Origin: Oculatella sp. LEGE 06141 | GTDB taxonomy: Bacteria > Cyanobacteriota > Cyanobacteriia > Elainellales > Elainellaceae | Direction of reading: 5' to 3' | DNA length: 64,000 nt | Assembly: GCF_015207605.1 (NCBI RefSeq) | Contig: NZ_JADEWO010000032.1 | Location: 19,644-83,643 of the forward strand | Shown here: piece by piece, positions 9,449 to 17,729 of the stretch | Layout: every line of letters begins with the position of its first letter | Numbering within the stretch: the stretch's first letter is position 1 | Notes under the pieces: generated by a model | Told to the model about the DNA's origin: nothing | Databases searched by the model: none | What the model saw: only the letters and a program-made list of their open reading frames with translations | Translations under genes and position numbers: made by a program

Positions 9449-11494
9449 TCAAGCGGGCTTGATCGGCAGCGGAGTAGCCTCTGGTGTTTCAATCCTTTCT
9501 TGAATATGTTCTAGAGATTCAAGGCTTTTAAGCAAACTGAGAGCCGAGTAGTAGGCTTCCTCAGTCAGTTCGTTCCGCTCTTCAGGGTTATCAATGTATC
9601 CATCTACAATTAACCGCAGCGATCCCATCATGGCGTTCAACCGAGTGCGAATTTCGTAGGAGGTCGCTGCAATTTGGTTGCGGGTTGAACCCACAATCGA
9701 TTGAGTGGTCTCGCTAAACTGCATCTTACACAGTTCGGCATAATATCCGCCCCTATTCAGGAGTTCATCATGGGACCCCAGTTCTACCACCTTGCCCTGA
9801 TCTAAAACGGCAATCTGCTCTGCCTTCTGGACGGTTGAGAGCCGATGGGCAATAACAACAGTGGTTCGGTTAGCGCTGAGCTTGTCGAGCGCCTCTTGCA
9901 CCAACCGCTCAGATACGGTGTCCAGGGCACTGGTGGCTTCGTCTAAAATCAAGATTTCAGGATTTTGTAGGAGCGCGCGGGCGATCGCCAACCGCTGCCG
10001 CTGACCACCCGAGAGCAACACGCCTCGATCGCCAATTTGGGTGTGCAGTCCGTTTGGTAAACGGAGGATAAACTCGTAGGCATTGGCTTTTTTGGCGGCT
10101 TCAATAATCTCGTGATCGGTCGCATCCGGACGCGCATAGGCAATGTTGTCGCGGACGGAGGCATTAAACAGAAAGGTATCCTGGCTCACCACGCCCATTG
10201 CTCGCCGCAAGTCTTTAATATCCAGATCGCGTAAGTCTACATCATCAATGGTAATGGAACCTTCAGTGGGGTCATAAAACCGGGGCAACAGATCGGCCAG
10301 CGTAGATTTACCAGCACCCGAAGCCCCTACCAATGCCAGGGTTGTTCCTCGGGGCACATGCAAATCAATATCTTTTAGCACCGGGCTGCAATAGTCGGGG
10401 TAAGCAAACGAAACCCGATTAAATCGAATTCCCTGACGCAACTGTTGGAAGGGCACCGAGCCATTTGCCATGAACGATTTGTTGTCTCGCCGCAGGAAAT
10501 CGTTAGCCACATCCACGCTGGGCGATAGGCTGGCATATTGGTTTCGCGCTCCGTTCAGTTGAGCCATCAGCGGCAGGGTGCGGAAGAGCAGGAACAGGTA
10601 CGCCAGCAAAACCGTTGAGAAAGCCTCAATTTGATCAGCCAATAGCGTTCGTCCCAGCAGCACAATTAGCAGCAGTGCTACAACTCCAGTGACTTCACTT
10701 AAGGGGGCGATCGCAGCAGAATTGGCCTGAGAGTTGTACTCCGCCTGTTCTCGGTCGCGCATCAGCTTCTTCAGCCGCTCGTATTCAATGTCTTCATTTG
10801 CCGTGGAACGAACTAAGCGCATTCCCGCCAAAACATCGAGCAGGGCGATCGAGTAGCCCCGTGAGACTTCCGAAAGATACTTACCAAATTGACGAGCGCG
10901 GGCAATACTAACCTGGTTAACCACTGTCACCACCGCCAGCAAAACAGTGGAGGCGATCGTCAACTGCCACGACAACGATATTAATAGACCAATAAAAATA
11001 GTGATCGTAATAATGGTGGTGATCGCCTTCACAATCGTCATGATCGCAGTGGCCGCACGCACCATCTCGCTGTTAAGCCGATGGATGATATCACCAACTC
11101 CAATCTTGGTGTAAAAATCAAGATCGACATCCAGCAGCAGTTGCAGCCCCGTTTCCCGCAAATCGTTCGATAAGGCTCGCTTGAGAGCGCCCGACACTAA
11201 CGTGTTAAAATAAGCCGCTAGATTTTTGAGCAGGATCAGCAATACCACTGCCCCCGTCATCACCAGCAAACGGTAGTTGGGTGGAACCGCATCAAAGGGA
11301 GACAAAATCGTTTGAATCACCGAGGGCGCATCATCGGTACCCGATGCCTGGCCTAAAAAGCCCAGTAGAACGGGGGCAATTAAGGCTGTCCCAATACCGT
11401 TGAACAGACCACCAGAGAAGCCCAACAGCACCGTTAGAAAAACCCAGCCAGGATATCGCCCAGCAAATCTCAACAGTAATTGATAAGAAGACAT
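9449..11494 (-). CDS. ABC exporter (fused permease and ATPase) with a HisKA-like C-terminal tail
   Basis: This is a half-size ABC exporter of the MsbA/HepA kind. Six membrane helices fill residues 15-310. The ATPase domain (about 350-590) has Walker A GASGAGKSTL, signature LSGGQRQRLAIARALL and Walker B ILILDEATSALD, so it should be active. The neighbours are glycosyltransferases, so the likely cargo is a lipid-linked or polysaccharide intermediate; that is inference from context. The unusual part is an extra tail of about 88 residues (594-681). Its SYEIRTRLNAMMGSLRLI resembles a kinase H-box helix, with Tyr613 where the phosphorylated His would be. It is the last gene of a four-gene minus-strand operon, with a gap of about 215 bp from the GT4 gene. 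Confidence 0.9.
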   Translation of the reverse strand: MSSYQLLLRFAGRYPGWVFLTVLLGFSGGLFNGIGTALIAPVLLGFLGQASGTDDAPSVIQTILSPFDAVPPNYRLLVMTGAVVLLILLKNLAAYFNTLVSGALKRALSNDLRETGLQLLLDVDLDFYTKIGVGDIIHRLNSEMVRAATAIMTIVKAITTIITITIFIGLLISLSWQLTIASTVLLAVVTVVNQVSIARARQFGKYLSEVSRGYSIALLDVLAGMRLVRSTANEDIEYERLKKLMRDREQAEYNSQANSAAIAPLSEVTGVVALLLIVLLGRTLLADQIEAFSTVLLAYLFLLFRTLPLMAQLNGARNQYASLSPSVDVANDFLRRDNKSFMANGSVPFQQLRQGIRFNRVSFAYPDYCSPVLKDIDLHVPRGTTLALVGASGAGKSTLADLLPRFYDPTEGSITIDDVDLRDLDIKDLRRAMGVVSQDTFLFNASVRDNIAYARPDATDHEIIEAAKKANAYEFILRLPNGLHTQIGDRGVLLSGGQRQRLAIARALLQNPEILILDEATSALDTVSERLVQEALDKLSANRTTVVIAHRLSTVQKAEQIAVLDQGKVVELGSHDELLNRGGYYAELCKMQFSETTQSIVGSTRNQIAATSYEIRTRLNAMMGSLRLIVDGYIDNPEERNELTEEAYYSALSLLKSLESLEHIQERIETPEATPLPIKPA

Positions 11495-11709
11495 CTAGGA
11501 TTTCCTACTAAGACTCACCAAGTACCCAACGACCAGGTGTAGGACGTACAATCGCCTTACTTGACTTCCTACTAGACAGATCTCTCAACAGATCTCCCAA
11601 TTGATCGATTGAGCCGCAGGGAAAATGCAAGCTGCTGTAGGGATATCCTCTTAACATTGGCAGAGGAGAGAAACGGATAATCGTTTTTTGCCAATTATTA
11701 TAAACACGA

Positions 11710-12894
11710 TTATAGGTGTGAAATGATTTCTTCAAGAATAGTTGCCATCGTATCGGTACTGTAGCATTTAACGCACTTAGCTCTGGCTCGTTGTCCACGG
11801 GTGATTGCCTCATCAAAGTGGTTGAAGATCTGTTGAATCTGGTCAGCAATTTGCCCAGGAGCACCTGGGTCAACCAGGTATCCGGCACCATCCAAGATTT
11901 TAGGAATATCCCCCACTCGGGTTGATAGAATCGGCTTTGCCATCGCCATGCCGTCTGTTAACTTCAGCGGAAACTGAGCGTTTGCAACCAGGGTGTCTCG
12001 TTGGGGTACTACGATCACATCCGCCGCCGCCAACACCTCTGGCATCTGTTCAACTGGGTGTTTCGGCAGCTTGATAATCCACCGTCCCCACTGCCGAATC
12101 AACTGGTCATCGTAGTCATCGTAGGGATTGCCGCCCACAATCACTAATCGAAAGTCAGGCTCGTTCAGTTGATCGAGCGCCATGAGTACATCCTCTAACC
12201 CTTTGTGTGGTCGGGGTGCACCGGGAAACATCAGCACACGATAGGCCGATAATCCATAGCGATGTTTGCTGGCTGCCCCATCGTAGCGATCGGGATCAAA
12301 CAAGGCGGTGTCTTTCCCGTTCGGAAGGTAGACGCCTCCAAACCGATCGAGTAGAAACTGGGTATCAACCGTCAGGGCATTGGCCTGAGATACTAGCCGT
12401 TCCATCCAGGTAATGTACAGCGGATGGTCTGGCTCTCGCAGCACGCCGCTCGGTTTTAACAGATCTCTGGCAAGCTGCTTTAGAGACGGACGATAGCTCC
12501 AATCGTCGCCTCCATGCCAACTGAGTTCCCAGTCATCCATGTCTAAAATCACCGGACGACGGGTTTGCAGTTTTTTTAACACGCTCAAACCAAAGCTGGT
12601 CGGCTTTGGTTTCACCGCATAGATGATGTCTCCGTCAAGCCGATGCAGCAGTTCGGCAGCCGATCGCACGAACTGAGGGTAACGCGCCCCCGGCACAGAG
12701 GCGATCGCCATTCCGCCGGGAGGAGCCGCATACAAATCGTTGCCCACAAACAGGAAGCCAACGACTTCAACGTCATACCTCAGCTTTTGCAAAACCTGCC
12801 CCAACAAAAAGGCTCGCACCGCACCGCCGCCTGCTAAGTCGCTGACGACAAGAGACACTTTCAGTGCTGATTTTGCCCTATGGTTCAGAGTCAT
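11710..12894 (-). CDS. GT4-type glycosyltransferase (family 1 superfamily)
   Basis: This 394-residue protein has the two Rossmann halves of a GT-B glycosyltransferase. The N-terminal half begins LKVSLVVSDLAGGGAVRAFL, the usual acceptor-site start. The C-terminal half has VLMFPGAPRPHKGLEDVL, LVIVGGNPYDDY and a donor-binding stretch FPLKLTDGMAMAKPILST, in place of the common E-x7-E form. It should transfer a sugar from a nucleotide donor during surface glycan assembly; the actual sugar is unknown. I chose the ATG at 12894 because it starts MTLNHRAKSALKVSLV just before the first strand. This overlaps the upstream GT2 gene by 17 bp, which indicates translational coupling. Confidence 0.88.
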   Translation of the reverse strand: MTLNHRAKSALKVSLVVSDLAGGGAVRAFLLGQVLQKLRYDVEVVGFLFVGNDLYAAPPGGMAIASVPGARYPQFVRSAAELLHRLDGDIIYAVKPKPTSFGLSVLKKLQTRRPVILDMDDWELSWHGGDDWSYRPSLKQLARDLLKPSGVLREPDHPLYITWMERLVSQANALTVDTQFLLDRFGGVYLPNGKDTALFDPDRYDGAASKHRYGLSAYRVLMFPGAPRPHKGLEDVLMALDQLNEPDFRLVIVGGNPYDDYDDQLIRQWGRWIIKLPKHPVEQMPEVLAAADVIVVPQRDTLVANAQFPLKLTDGMAMAKPILSTRVGDIPKILDGAGYLVDPGAPGQIADQIQQIFNHFDEAITRGQRARAKCVKCYSTDTMATILEEIISHL

Positions 12895-13930
12895 AGTGTT
12901 GAGGCCGTTGGACTCTACCACGTAACTGAGATAGCGCTGCAATCAGTTTTTTCGAGCGGGGTCCCCGGTGCTGTTCGTATAGTAAGAAGTTGGGAGTCAG
13001 TTGCCTTAAGCTATAAGCCAGCCGAAGCAGCCACAGGCTAGAAATCGTTAGCTTTCGATCCAGTAAATGCAGCGGAAATTGAGTGAGTTGGCTTAACGCC
13101 TGAACGCTACGCGTGTCTCGGTCGGCAATGGCTCGATTGATTAAAAAGTGAACGCTGGTTTGCATGAACGGTAGCAATGGCTTGTGTTGCTGGTACACCA
13201 GATTGAAGTACTGGATGTAGGATTCCCGCATCAGCGCATCATTATCAGTCAGGTTGGCAGAATGTTTGCGATAAAACGCGCCAATCATAGGAACGTAAAC
13301 AAACGGTGTTTTTCGCAGCAACAGCTCCAAAACAAGCGCTCGATCTTCACAGGCTCTAAGGTCTTCATTAAACTGAATCCGTTGAAAGATCTGTTTCTTA
13401 AACAGCATGGCCTGTTGCAAGAGGGGAAAGGGCGATCGCGCCAACCGATCCGGACAAATCAATAACCGTTCAATCAACTGTTGCGCGGTTAAATCACCAA
13501 CGATGCAGGGTTTTTGGTCAACGAGCTGATGCTGGCGGTTAAAGTAAACCCGTTGATAATCTGAATAAACCACAACATCCGCAGATTCAACCGCAGATTC
13601 AACCGCACGAGCATGACTCAGTTGCACCTCGATTTTGTCAGGATGAATCCAGTCATCTGCGTCTAAAAACTGAATCCACTCGCCCTGGGCGTGTTGAATG
13701 CCAGCATTGCGAGCGGAGGAAATGCCCCCATTGGGTTTGTAAAAATACTGTACCCGCGCATCCAGATCGACTAACGTCTGAGCGATGTCAGCCGTATAGT
13801 CTGTCGAGCCGTCATCTATAATGATGCATTCAACATTAGTGTAGGTTTGCGCCAGTACACTCTTGACCGCCTGTTCAAGATAAGGAGCTTTGTTGAACGC
13901 GGTGACAACCACAGAAACCAGAGCAGTCAT
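12878..13930 (-). CDS. GT2 family glycosyltransferase
   Basis: A GT-A fold glycosyltransferase of 350 residues. It starts VSVVVTAFNKAPYLEQAVKS, continues IIIDDGSTDYTADIA and has the metal-binding DxD as FLDADDWIHPDKIE. The C-terminal half (about 200-350) is helical and specific to this protein. It should transfer a nucleotide-activated sugar to a glycan acceptor in the cytoplasm. It sits between another GT2 gene (25-bp gap) and the GT4 gene (17-bp overlap) in the exporter operon. Residues 97-104 (AVESAVES) come from an in-frame 12-bp tandem duplication at 13579-13602, probably a slippage event. Confidence 0.9.
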   Translation of the reverse strand: MTALVSVVVTAFNKAPYLEQAVKSVLAQTYTNVECIIIDDGSTDYTADIAQTLVDLDARVQYFYKPNGGISSARNAGIQHAQGEWIQFLDADDWIHPDKIEVQLSHARAVESAVESADVVVYSDYQRVYFNRQHQLVDQKPCIVGDLTAQQLIERLLICPDRLARSPFPLLQQAMLFKKQIFQRIQFNEDLRACEDRALVLELLLRKTPFVYVPMIGAFYRKHSANLTDNDALMRESYIQYFNLVYQQHKPLLPFMQTSVHFLINRAIADRDTRSVQALSQLTQFPLHLLDRKLTISSLWLLRLAYSLRQLTPNFLLYEQHRGPRSKKLIAALSQLRGRVQRPQHYDSEP

Positions 13931-13955
13931 TCCTCAAACCCAGTAGCAGAATATT

Positions 13956-15026
13956 TTAAGTTGTTGGCTGCTTGGCGGACGGGTTCAGAGCTACATCTAA
14001 ATTTGAAGGAATACCGGTCTTGGGAAACGTTAACTCAAGAACCCATTGCTCAAGCATCATGCGTAATACACTGGGGCACCAGGGATGCCGACAGGCTCGC
14101 AGCAGTTGGTGCGGAAAATGACCCTTCGGTGTAGAAAGCTGTGCTGGAATCTGTCGATTACTGATCACCCATTTCCATATTGCCCAAATTGATGGATCTT
14201 TTCGATCCAGGTTCCATTTACGTACCGAATGCCTGAAGTTTTTGGCAACGAATGGATCGTCCCATTTAAACCGATAAAAGGGCAAATCGTCTGGGGTAAA
14301 TACTCTGATGTGTCTTGGGTTCAAGAAGGTCACCCTGGAACTTGGTTCCAGGAAGATGCTGCCGCCCTGGGCTGCTATTTGAAAACAAAAGTCTGTATGA
14401 CTGGCGAGGGTATCAAACACTTCGTCTAATATCACATGGTCAAGATAGCTACGGCGCACCAACAGGCAGTGAAACTCAACGGAATCCACTGGCATTCGGC
14501 GCAGGGTTCGTTCTACATCACAGAAGCGTTTGCCATAGAGCAGTTGCTTTTGCTCGAACCAGCGTTTGCCCAATCGCTTTCTCCGAAATTTGGTTTGAAT
14601 TCCGGCCACATGAACTTCAGTCGTGGGCGATCGCGGCTGCCCCTGTAGCACAACAGGCGCAACCACTCCAGCGCCTTCGGCTTCGGCACAGTCTACCAGT
14701 GCCTTCAACCAACCGGGTTCCACTATTACATCGTTATCTATAAAGACAACATAATCGCTCCTCGTTACCATCGGCAGAGCCAGGTTGCGAGCTTCGTTCG
14801 ATCGCAAGTAGCGCTCCTGCCGAATGAGAGTGAAAGCGTGCCGTCTGGCCTGTCTCTGCAAATAGTGCTGAACGGAGGTTGGCGAATTGCCATCCACATA
14901 GATGAGCTGAAACGGGTAGGCAGCATAATCTGCCAAAATGCTCTCAAGAGAAGGCTTTGTTAAACTGAAGCGCTCTCGCTGGGTGATGATCAGAGTAACA
15001 CTGGGCAGTGCCACATAGTCTACCAT
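13956..15026 (-). CDS. GT2 family glycosyltransferase
   Basis: First gene of the glycan operon. The 356-residue protein has a GT-A domain: VTLIITQRERFSLTKPSLES, LIYVDGNSP, and the DxD motif as VVFIDNDVIVEPGWL, followed by GAGVVAPVV. The C-terminal part (LRRMPVDSVEFHCLLVRRS, then VFDTLASHTDFCFQ) resembles the acceptor region of rhamnosyl- and galactofuranosyl-type GT2 enzymes, but the substrate cannot be fixed. The ATG is the only reasonable start. The operon order GT2-GT2-GT4-ABC exporter suggests stepwise assembly and export of one surface polysaccharide or glycolipid. Confidence 0.88.
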   Translation of the reverse strand: MVDYVALPSVTLIITQRERFSLTKPSLESILADYAAYPFQLIYVDGNSPTSVQHYLQRQARRHAFTLIRQERYLRSNEARNLALPMVTRSDYVVFIDNDVIVEPGWLKALVDCAEAEGAGVVAPVVLQGQPRSPTTEVHVAGIQTKFRRKRLGKRWFEQKQLLYGKRFCDVERTLRRMPVDSVEFHCLLVRRSYLDHVILDEVFDTLASHTDFCFQIAAQGGSIFLEPSSRVTFLNPRHIRVFTPDDLPFYRFKWDDPFVAKNFRHSVRKWNLDRKDPSIWAIWKWVISNRQIPAQLSTPKGHFPHQLLRACRHPWCPSVLRMMLEQWVLELTFPKTGIPSNLDVALNPSAKQPTT

Positions 15027-15256
15027 TCGACTATTTGTCCGTATCAGTGTTTACTGCCGATGAGTCTATCAACTCCCCTTTTCGGGTGACCTTCACAAAG
15101 CGGCCTATTTTGTCAAGATTGCATAAAATTCAGTGCCGCAGGTCAATTCCGGCGGGTTTTTAAAGAGACAGTAGAACTAACGAGAAAAGCAGTTCCGTTT
15201 GATAAGTTTATTTGAGACAAATGTCTCGAATTAATGGCAAACTGATAACCTTCGCT
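15027..15256. other. Intergenic region between the glycan operon and Yfr1
   Basis: No gene is visible. The stretch should hold the minus-strand promoter of the glycan operon and the plus-strand promoter of Yfr1. A perfect palindrome GAGACA-AA-TGTCTC lies at 15214-15227. Confidence 0.5.
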
Positions 15257-15262
15257 TACAAT
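15257..15262 (+). promoter_or_regulatory. Probable -10 box of Yfr1
   Basis: TACAAT differs at one position from TATAAT and lies seven to nine bases before the expected first base of the Yfr1 transcript. No convincing -35 box is seen at the usual distance. Confidence 0.5.
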
Positions 15263-15268
15263 AAAGGA

Positions 15269-15341
15269 AGCGGAGACGCAAGTTTCCGTTCACTCCTCAC
15301 ACCACACTCCGCCTGGACTACCGTTCAGGCGGTTCCTATTT
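15269..15341 (+). ncRNA. yfr1: Yfr1 small regulatory RNA
   Basis: Yfr1 is a short RNA conserved across cyanobacteria, which in tested species pairs with mRNAs of outer-membrane proteins through an unpaired CU-rich motif. Here the parts appear in the family order: a 5' stem of 7 bp (CGGAGAC with GTTTCCG, one G-U) capped by a GCAA tetraloop at 15271-15288; the hallmark single-stranded motif ACTCCTCACAC at 15292-15302, followed by CACACT; and a 3' stem CCGCCTG with CAGGCGG at 15309-15332, followed by a T-rich tail that serves as terminator. A 65-codon open frame across the same bases has no protein features and is a shadow. The exact ends are estimated. Confidence 0.9.
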
Positions 15342-15632
15342 TAAAGCCTCTTAACACACGGTTTGGAACTCAGGAAGCGGGTTACAAAAATGGAAACAGC
15401 CCTGTATAAAGAATTACGGTTTTACGATTGTTGGGGTGCCATTTTACCCTGCCAAAGTCACTTTTACGGCTATCACGTTTTGAGCAGCAAGCAGATACTT
15501 AGATTTGCGTTGAATGGCATTTGAAATAAACGTTGATGCTTGCCCTGCCGATTTGATTACAATCGTAGCCTCGTTGTTGTCTGTGGGCAAGCCAAGGGGC
15601 TGAAATTGGTGTTAGTTTGCTTGCTGGTTCGT
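15342..15632. other. Intergenic region between Yfr1 and pgeF
   Basis: About 290 bp with no gene or strong hairpin that I can support. It contains the 3' flank of pgeF, which is read from the other strand. Confidence 0.5.
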
Positions 15633-16433
15633 TTACCCACTGACAATGCCTGACCATTGCACTTTCTTCAGCCGATTGCGTCGGTACGAGAAAAAGTGTT
15701 CTGGAGATTGATAAGTGCAGTAGGGTGCGATCGCCACCTGATCGGGTTGAATTCCCATTTTTTCCAGTTGCAGCACGCTCACCTGGCGCACATCAATCCG
15801 GGCGCGTCCCGGTTGCGGATCGGCTAACAACGGTGAATGAGGAAGCTGGTACAGCGCTTCTAGAATCGATTCGGGCGAGTGAGTTAGGGCAGACGGTACA
15901 AGCGTTGCGCCAATTTCAGCCGCAACGGTGGTTGAAACCTGGTAAACATCGCCAGCGATCGCCGGCCCCATTGCGATTCGTAAGTTTTGCAGTTGGCTGC
16001 CCTGGTCTTGCAGCCGAACGATCGCTTTTGGCACAATTTCTGCGGCAGTACCGCGCCAGCCTGCATGAATGGCCGCAACCTGGCCGCTCTCAACATCTGC
16101 AATTAGCACGGGGGTGCAATCTGCTGAACACACCCAAACGGCCTGGTCGCTGTCGTCGGTTAATAAGCCGTCAGCATCCGGTAGGGGTGGTGCGGTTTCA
16201 AGCTTGCCTGCGGTTTGACTCTGAATTATTTCGACTTCAGAGGGGGTTAGCACCACGTCACCGTGGACTTGCTTAACCCGATAGACCTGCGCCTCCGCAT
16301 CTAAAACATTGACCAATTCCTCTGGAGGGCGAGGCGAAAACTGCTGGGTGAAAAAGCCGTGGGAGTACGGCTCTAACACGCTACAGGTGAGGTAAGAGAG
16401 TCCTTGCCAGGTTTGCCAGTGCCAGGTGTGCAT
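15633..16433 (-). CDS. pgeF: Peptidoglycan editing factor PgeF (laccase-domain / YfiH family)
   Basis: PgeF-family proteins are copper- or zinc-binding multicopper-oxidase-fold enzymes. In E. coli PgeF helps keep non-canonical residues out of the peptidoglycan stem peptide. The family signature is clear: VKQVHGDVV, then CSADCTPVLIAD, AAIHAGWRGTAAEIV and near the end HFFSYRRN, which supply the metal-binding Cys and His. I prefer the ATG at 16433 (266 aa, MHTWHWQTWQGLSYLTC), the usual family length; an ATG 12 codons upstream (16469) is also open, and neither has a good ribosome binding site. It is divergent from birA, with only about 75 bp between the starts. Confidence 0.9.
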   Translation of the reverse strand: MHTWHWQTWQGLSYLTCSVLEPYSHGFFTQQFSPRPPEELVNVLDAEAQVYRVKQVHGDVVLTPSEVEIIQSQTAGKLETAPPLPDADGLLTDDSDQAVWVCSADCTPVLIADVESGQVAAIHAGWRGTAAEIVPKAIVRLQDQGSQLQNLRIAMGPAIAGDVYQVSTTVAAEIGATLVPSALTHSPESILEALYQLPHSPLLADPQPGRARIDVRQVSVLQLEKMGIQPDQVAIAPYCTYQSPEHFFSYRRNRLKKVQWSGIVSG

Positions 16434-16507
16434 TGAGTGTAAGGGGCGATCGCAAGTAGCCAAACACATCTATGCTAATTTAAGCCACGACCGTTGCGGG
16501 GGATGGG

Positions 16508-17374
16508 GTGAAATTCGATCGGCAACAGCTAGAAGCGGCACTACAACAAAACTACATTCAACTAGATGGGCTTCAGCTCAAGCAGCTCAATCAATTCTCT
16601 GTTCATCTGTTTGAAACGCTGCCGTCTACCAATCGTACGCTTTGGCACCTGCTGGAGCAGGGTGCCCGTGAAGGAACCGTTGTGATTGCGCTGCAACAGC
16701 AAGCCGGACGGGGACAATGGGGACGGCAATGGCAATCGCCGCCCGGTGGACTGTATCTCTCGTTAGCGCTCTCTCCAACTCTGGCCGCAGAATATGGAGC
16801 GCAACTGACCCTGTGCAGTGCCTGGGGCGTTGCTACTGCATTACGTCAGTTTGGGATTCCGGTACAGCTCAAGTGGCTCAATGACCTGGTGATAGACGGG
16901 CAGAAGTTGGGAGGAATTTTAACGGAGACAAAAATTCAGCACGGACAGATTGCCCAAGCGGTGGTGGGAGTGGGAATTAACTGGAGCAACCCCGTACCAG
17001 AGACGGGCATCAATTTGCAGACTATTCTTAACCAGCATTCTCTGACCCGTTGTTCCGTGGAAGCTATTCCATCCATTCAGCCCATTGAGTCCATTGAACG
17101 GCTGGCGGCGATCGTCCTTCAAGGGCTGATGGCAGGCTATTGCCGCTGGCAACAGCAGGGAATTGATGCAGTTTTGGCCTCTTACCAGGCACTCCTCACC
17201 AGCATGGGACGGTCGATCGCAATAGATAACCGTGAGGGAAACGTAGTAGGGGTCACAAAAGCTGGAGAATTGCGGGTTTGCCTGTCTTCAACTGCCACCC
17301 ACTCATCCGGCTCAGCCTCAACGGAAGTTGCCCTGAAGCCAGGAACGGTTCAGCTTGGCTACGGTCAAAGGTAG
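16508..17374 (+). CDS. birA: Biotin--[acetyl-CoA-carboxylase] ligase
   Basis: This enzyme activates biotin as biotinyl-AMP and attaches it to the AccB subunit of acetyl-CoA carboxylase, the first step of fatty acid synthesis. The catalytic core is intact: LPSTNRTLW, the biotinyl-AMP loop AGRGQWGRQWQSPPGG, LKWLNDLVIDGQKLGGILTE and VVGVGINW, followed by a small C-terminal SH3-like domain. The N-terminus is short and has no helix-turn-helix, so it is a mono-functional ligase, unlike E. coli BirA, which is also a repressor. The start is GTG, preceded by a G-rich stretch. Length of 288 aa fits the family in cyanobacteria. Confidence 0.93.
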   Translation: MKFDRQQLEAALQQNYIQLDGLQLKQLNQFSVHLFETLPSTNRTLWHLLEQGAREGTVVIALQQQAGRGQWGRQWQSPPGGLYLSLALSPTLAAEYGAQLTLCSAWGVATALRQFGIPVQLKWLNDLVIDGQKLGGILTETKIQHGQIAQAVVGVGINWSNPVPETGINLQTILNQHSLTRCSVEAIPSIQPIESIERLAAIVLQGLMAGYCRWQQQGIDAVLASYQALLTSMGRSIAIDNREGNVVGVTKAGELRVCLSSTATHSSGSASTEVALKPGTVQLGYGQR

Positions 17375-17729
17375 GGTGATGGATAACGGCGTTTCTTTGC
17401 AGGACTGTTTGCAGGACTGTTTGCAGAACTGATAGGCTGGCTTGTCAGATGGGAAAATTGGAACTGGAACTCTACTATTGGCGACTAGATGAGCAGGATG
17501 TTATCGTGAACACCGTTGCGTTTGAAATCCTATCAACGGTATCTTCAAAGGGATAATCTTCAACCGTCTGAACTAACTCATCCGGTTAGGTGAATCAGGT
17601 GGATGAAGTCGATTTGCATCCCATACGGCATAGTCTAGATTGACTATATCTAGATTGGCTAACGTTTTGACCCAGGTCAAAATTCAATGAAAGGACATTC
17701 GAGGTTACTATCTCGTACAGGCGCTAGCA
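17375..17729. other. Intergenic region upstream of the M23 peptidase gene
   Basis: No supported gene. It contains the 12-bp triple repeat at 17396-17431 and two copies of TCTAGATTG between about 17630 and 17660. A 35-codon open frame at 17449-17556 has no ribosome binding site and was not accepted. Confidence 0.5.
17396..17431. repeat. 12-bp tandem repeat, three copies
   Basis: TTTGCAGGACTG occurs twice in perfect tandem, followed by TTTGCAGAACTG with one change. It begins just after the birA stop codon. Confidence 0.95.

Noticed and set aside
11508..11891. Open frame of 127 codons on the minus strand
   Set aside because: It overlaps the end of the GT4 glycosyltransferase gene in another frame and has no recognisable domain.
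15212..15409. Open frame of 65 codons in the Yfr1 region
   Set aside because: It overlaps the structured small RNA, has no protein-like composition and no ribosome binding site.
15725..16276. 183-codon plus-strand frame inside pgeF
   Set aside because: Antisense shadow with Arg/Pro/Gln-biased composition; pgeF has its complete catalytic motifs.
17449..17556. 35-codon frame MGKLELELYYWRLDEQDV... upstream of the M23 gene
   Set aside because: No ribosome binding site, no known small protein and a nearby tandem repeat; chance frame more likely.
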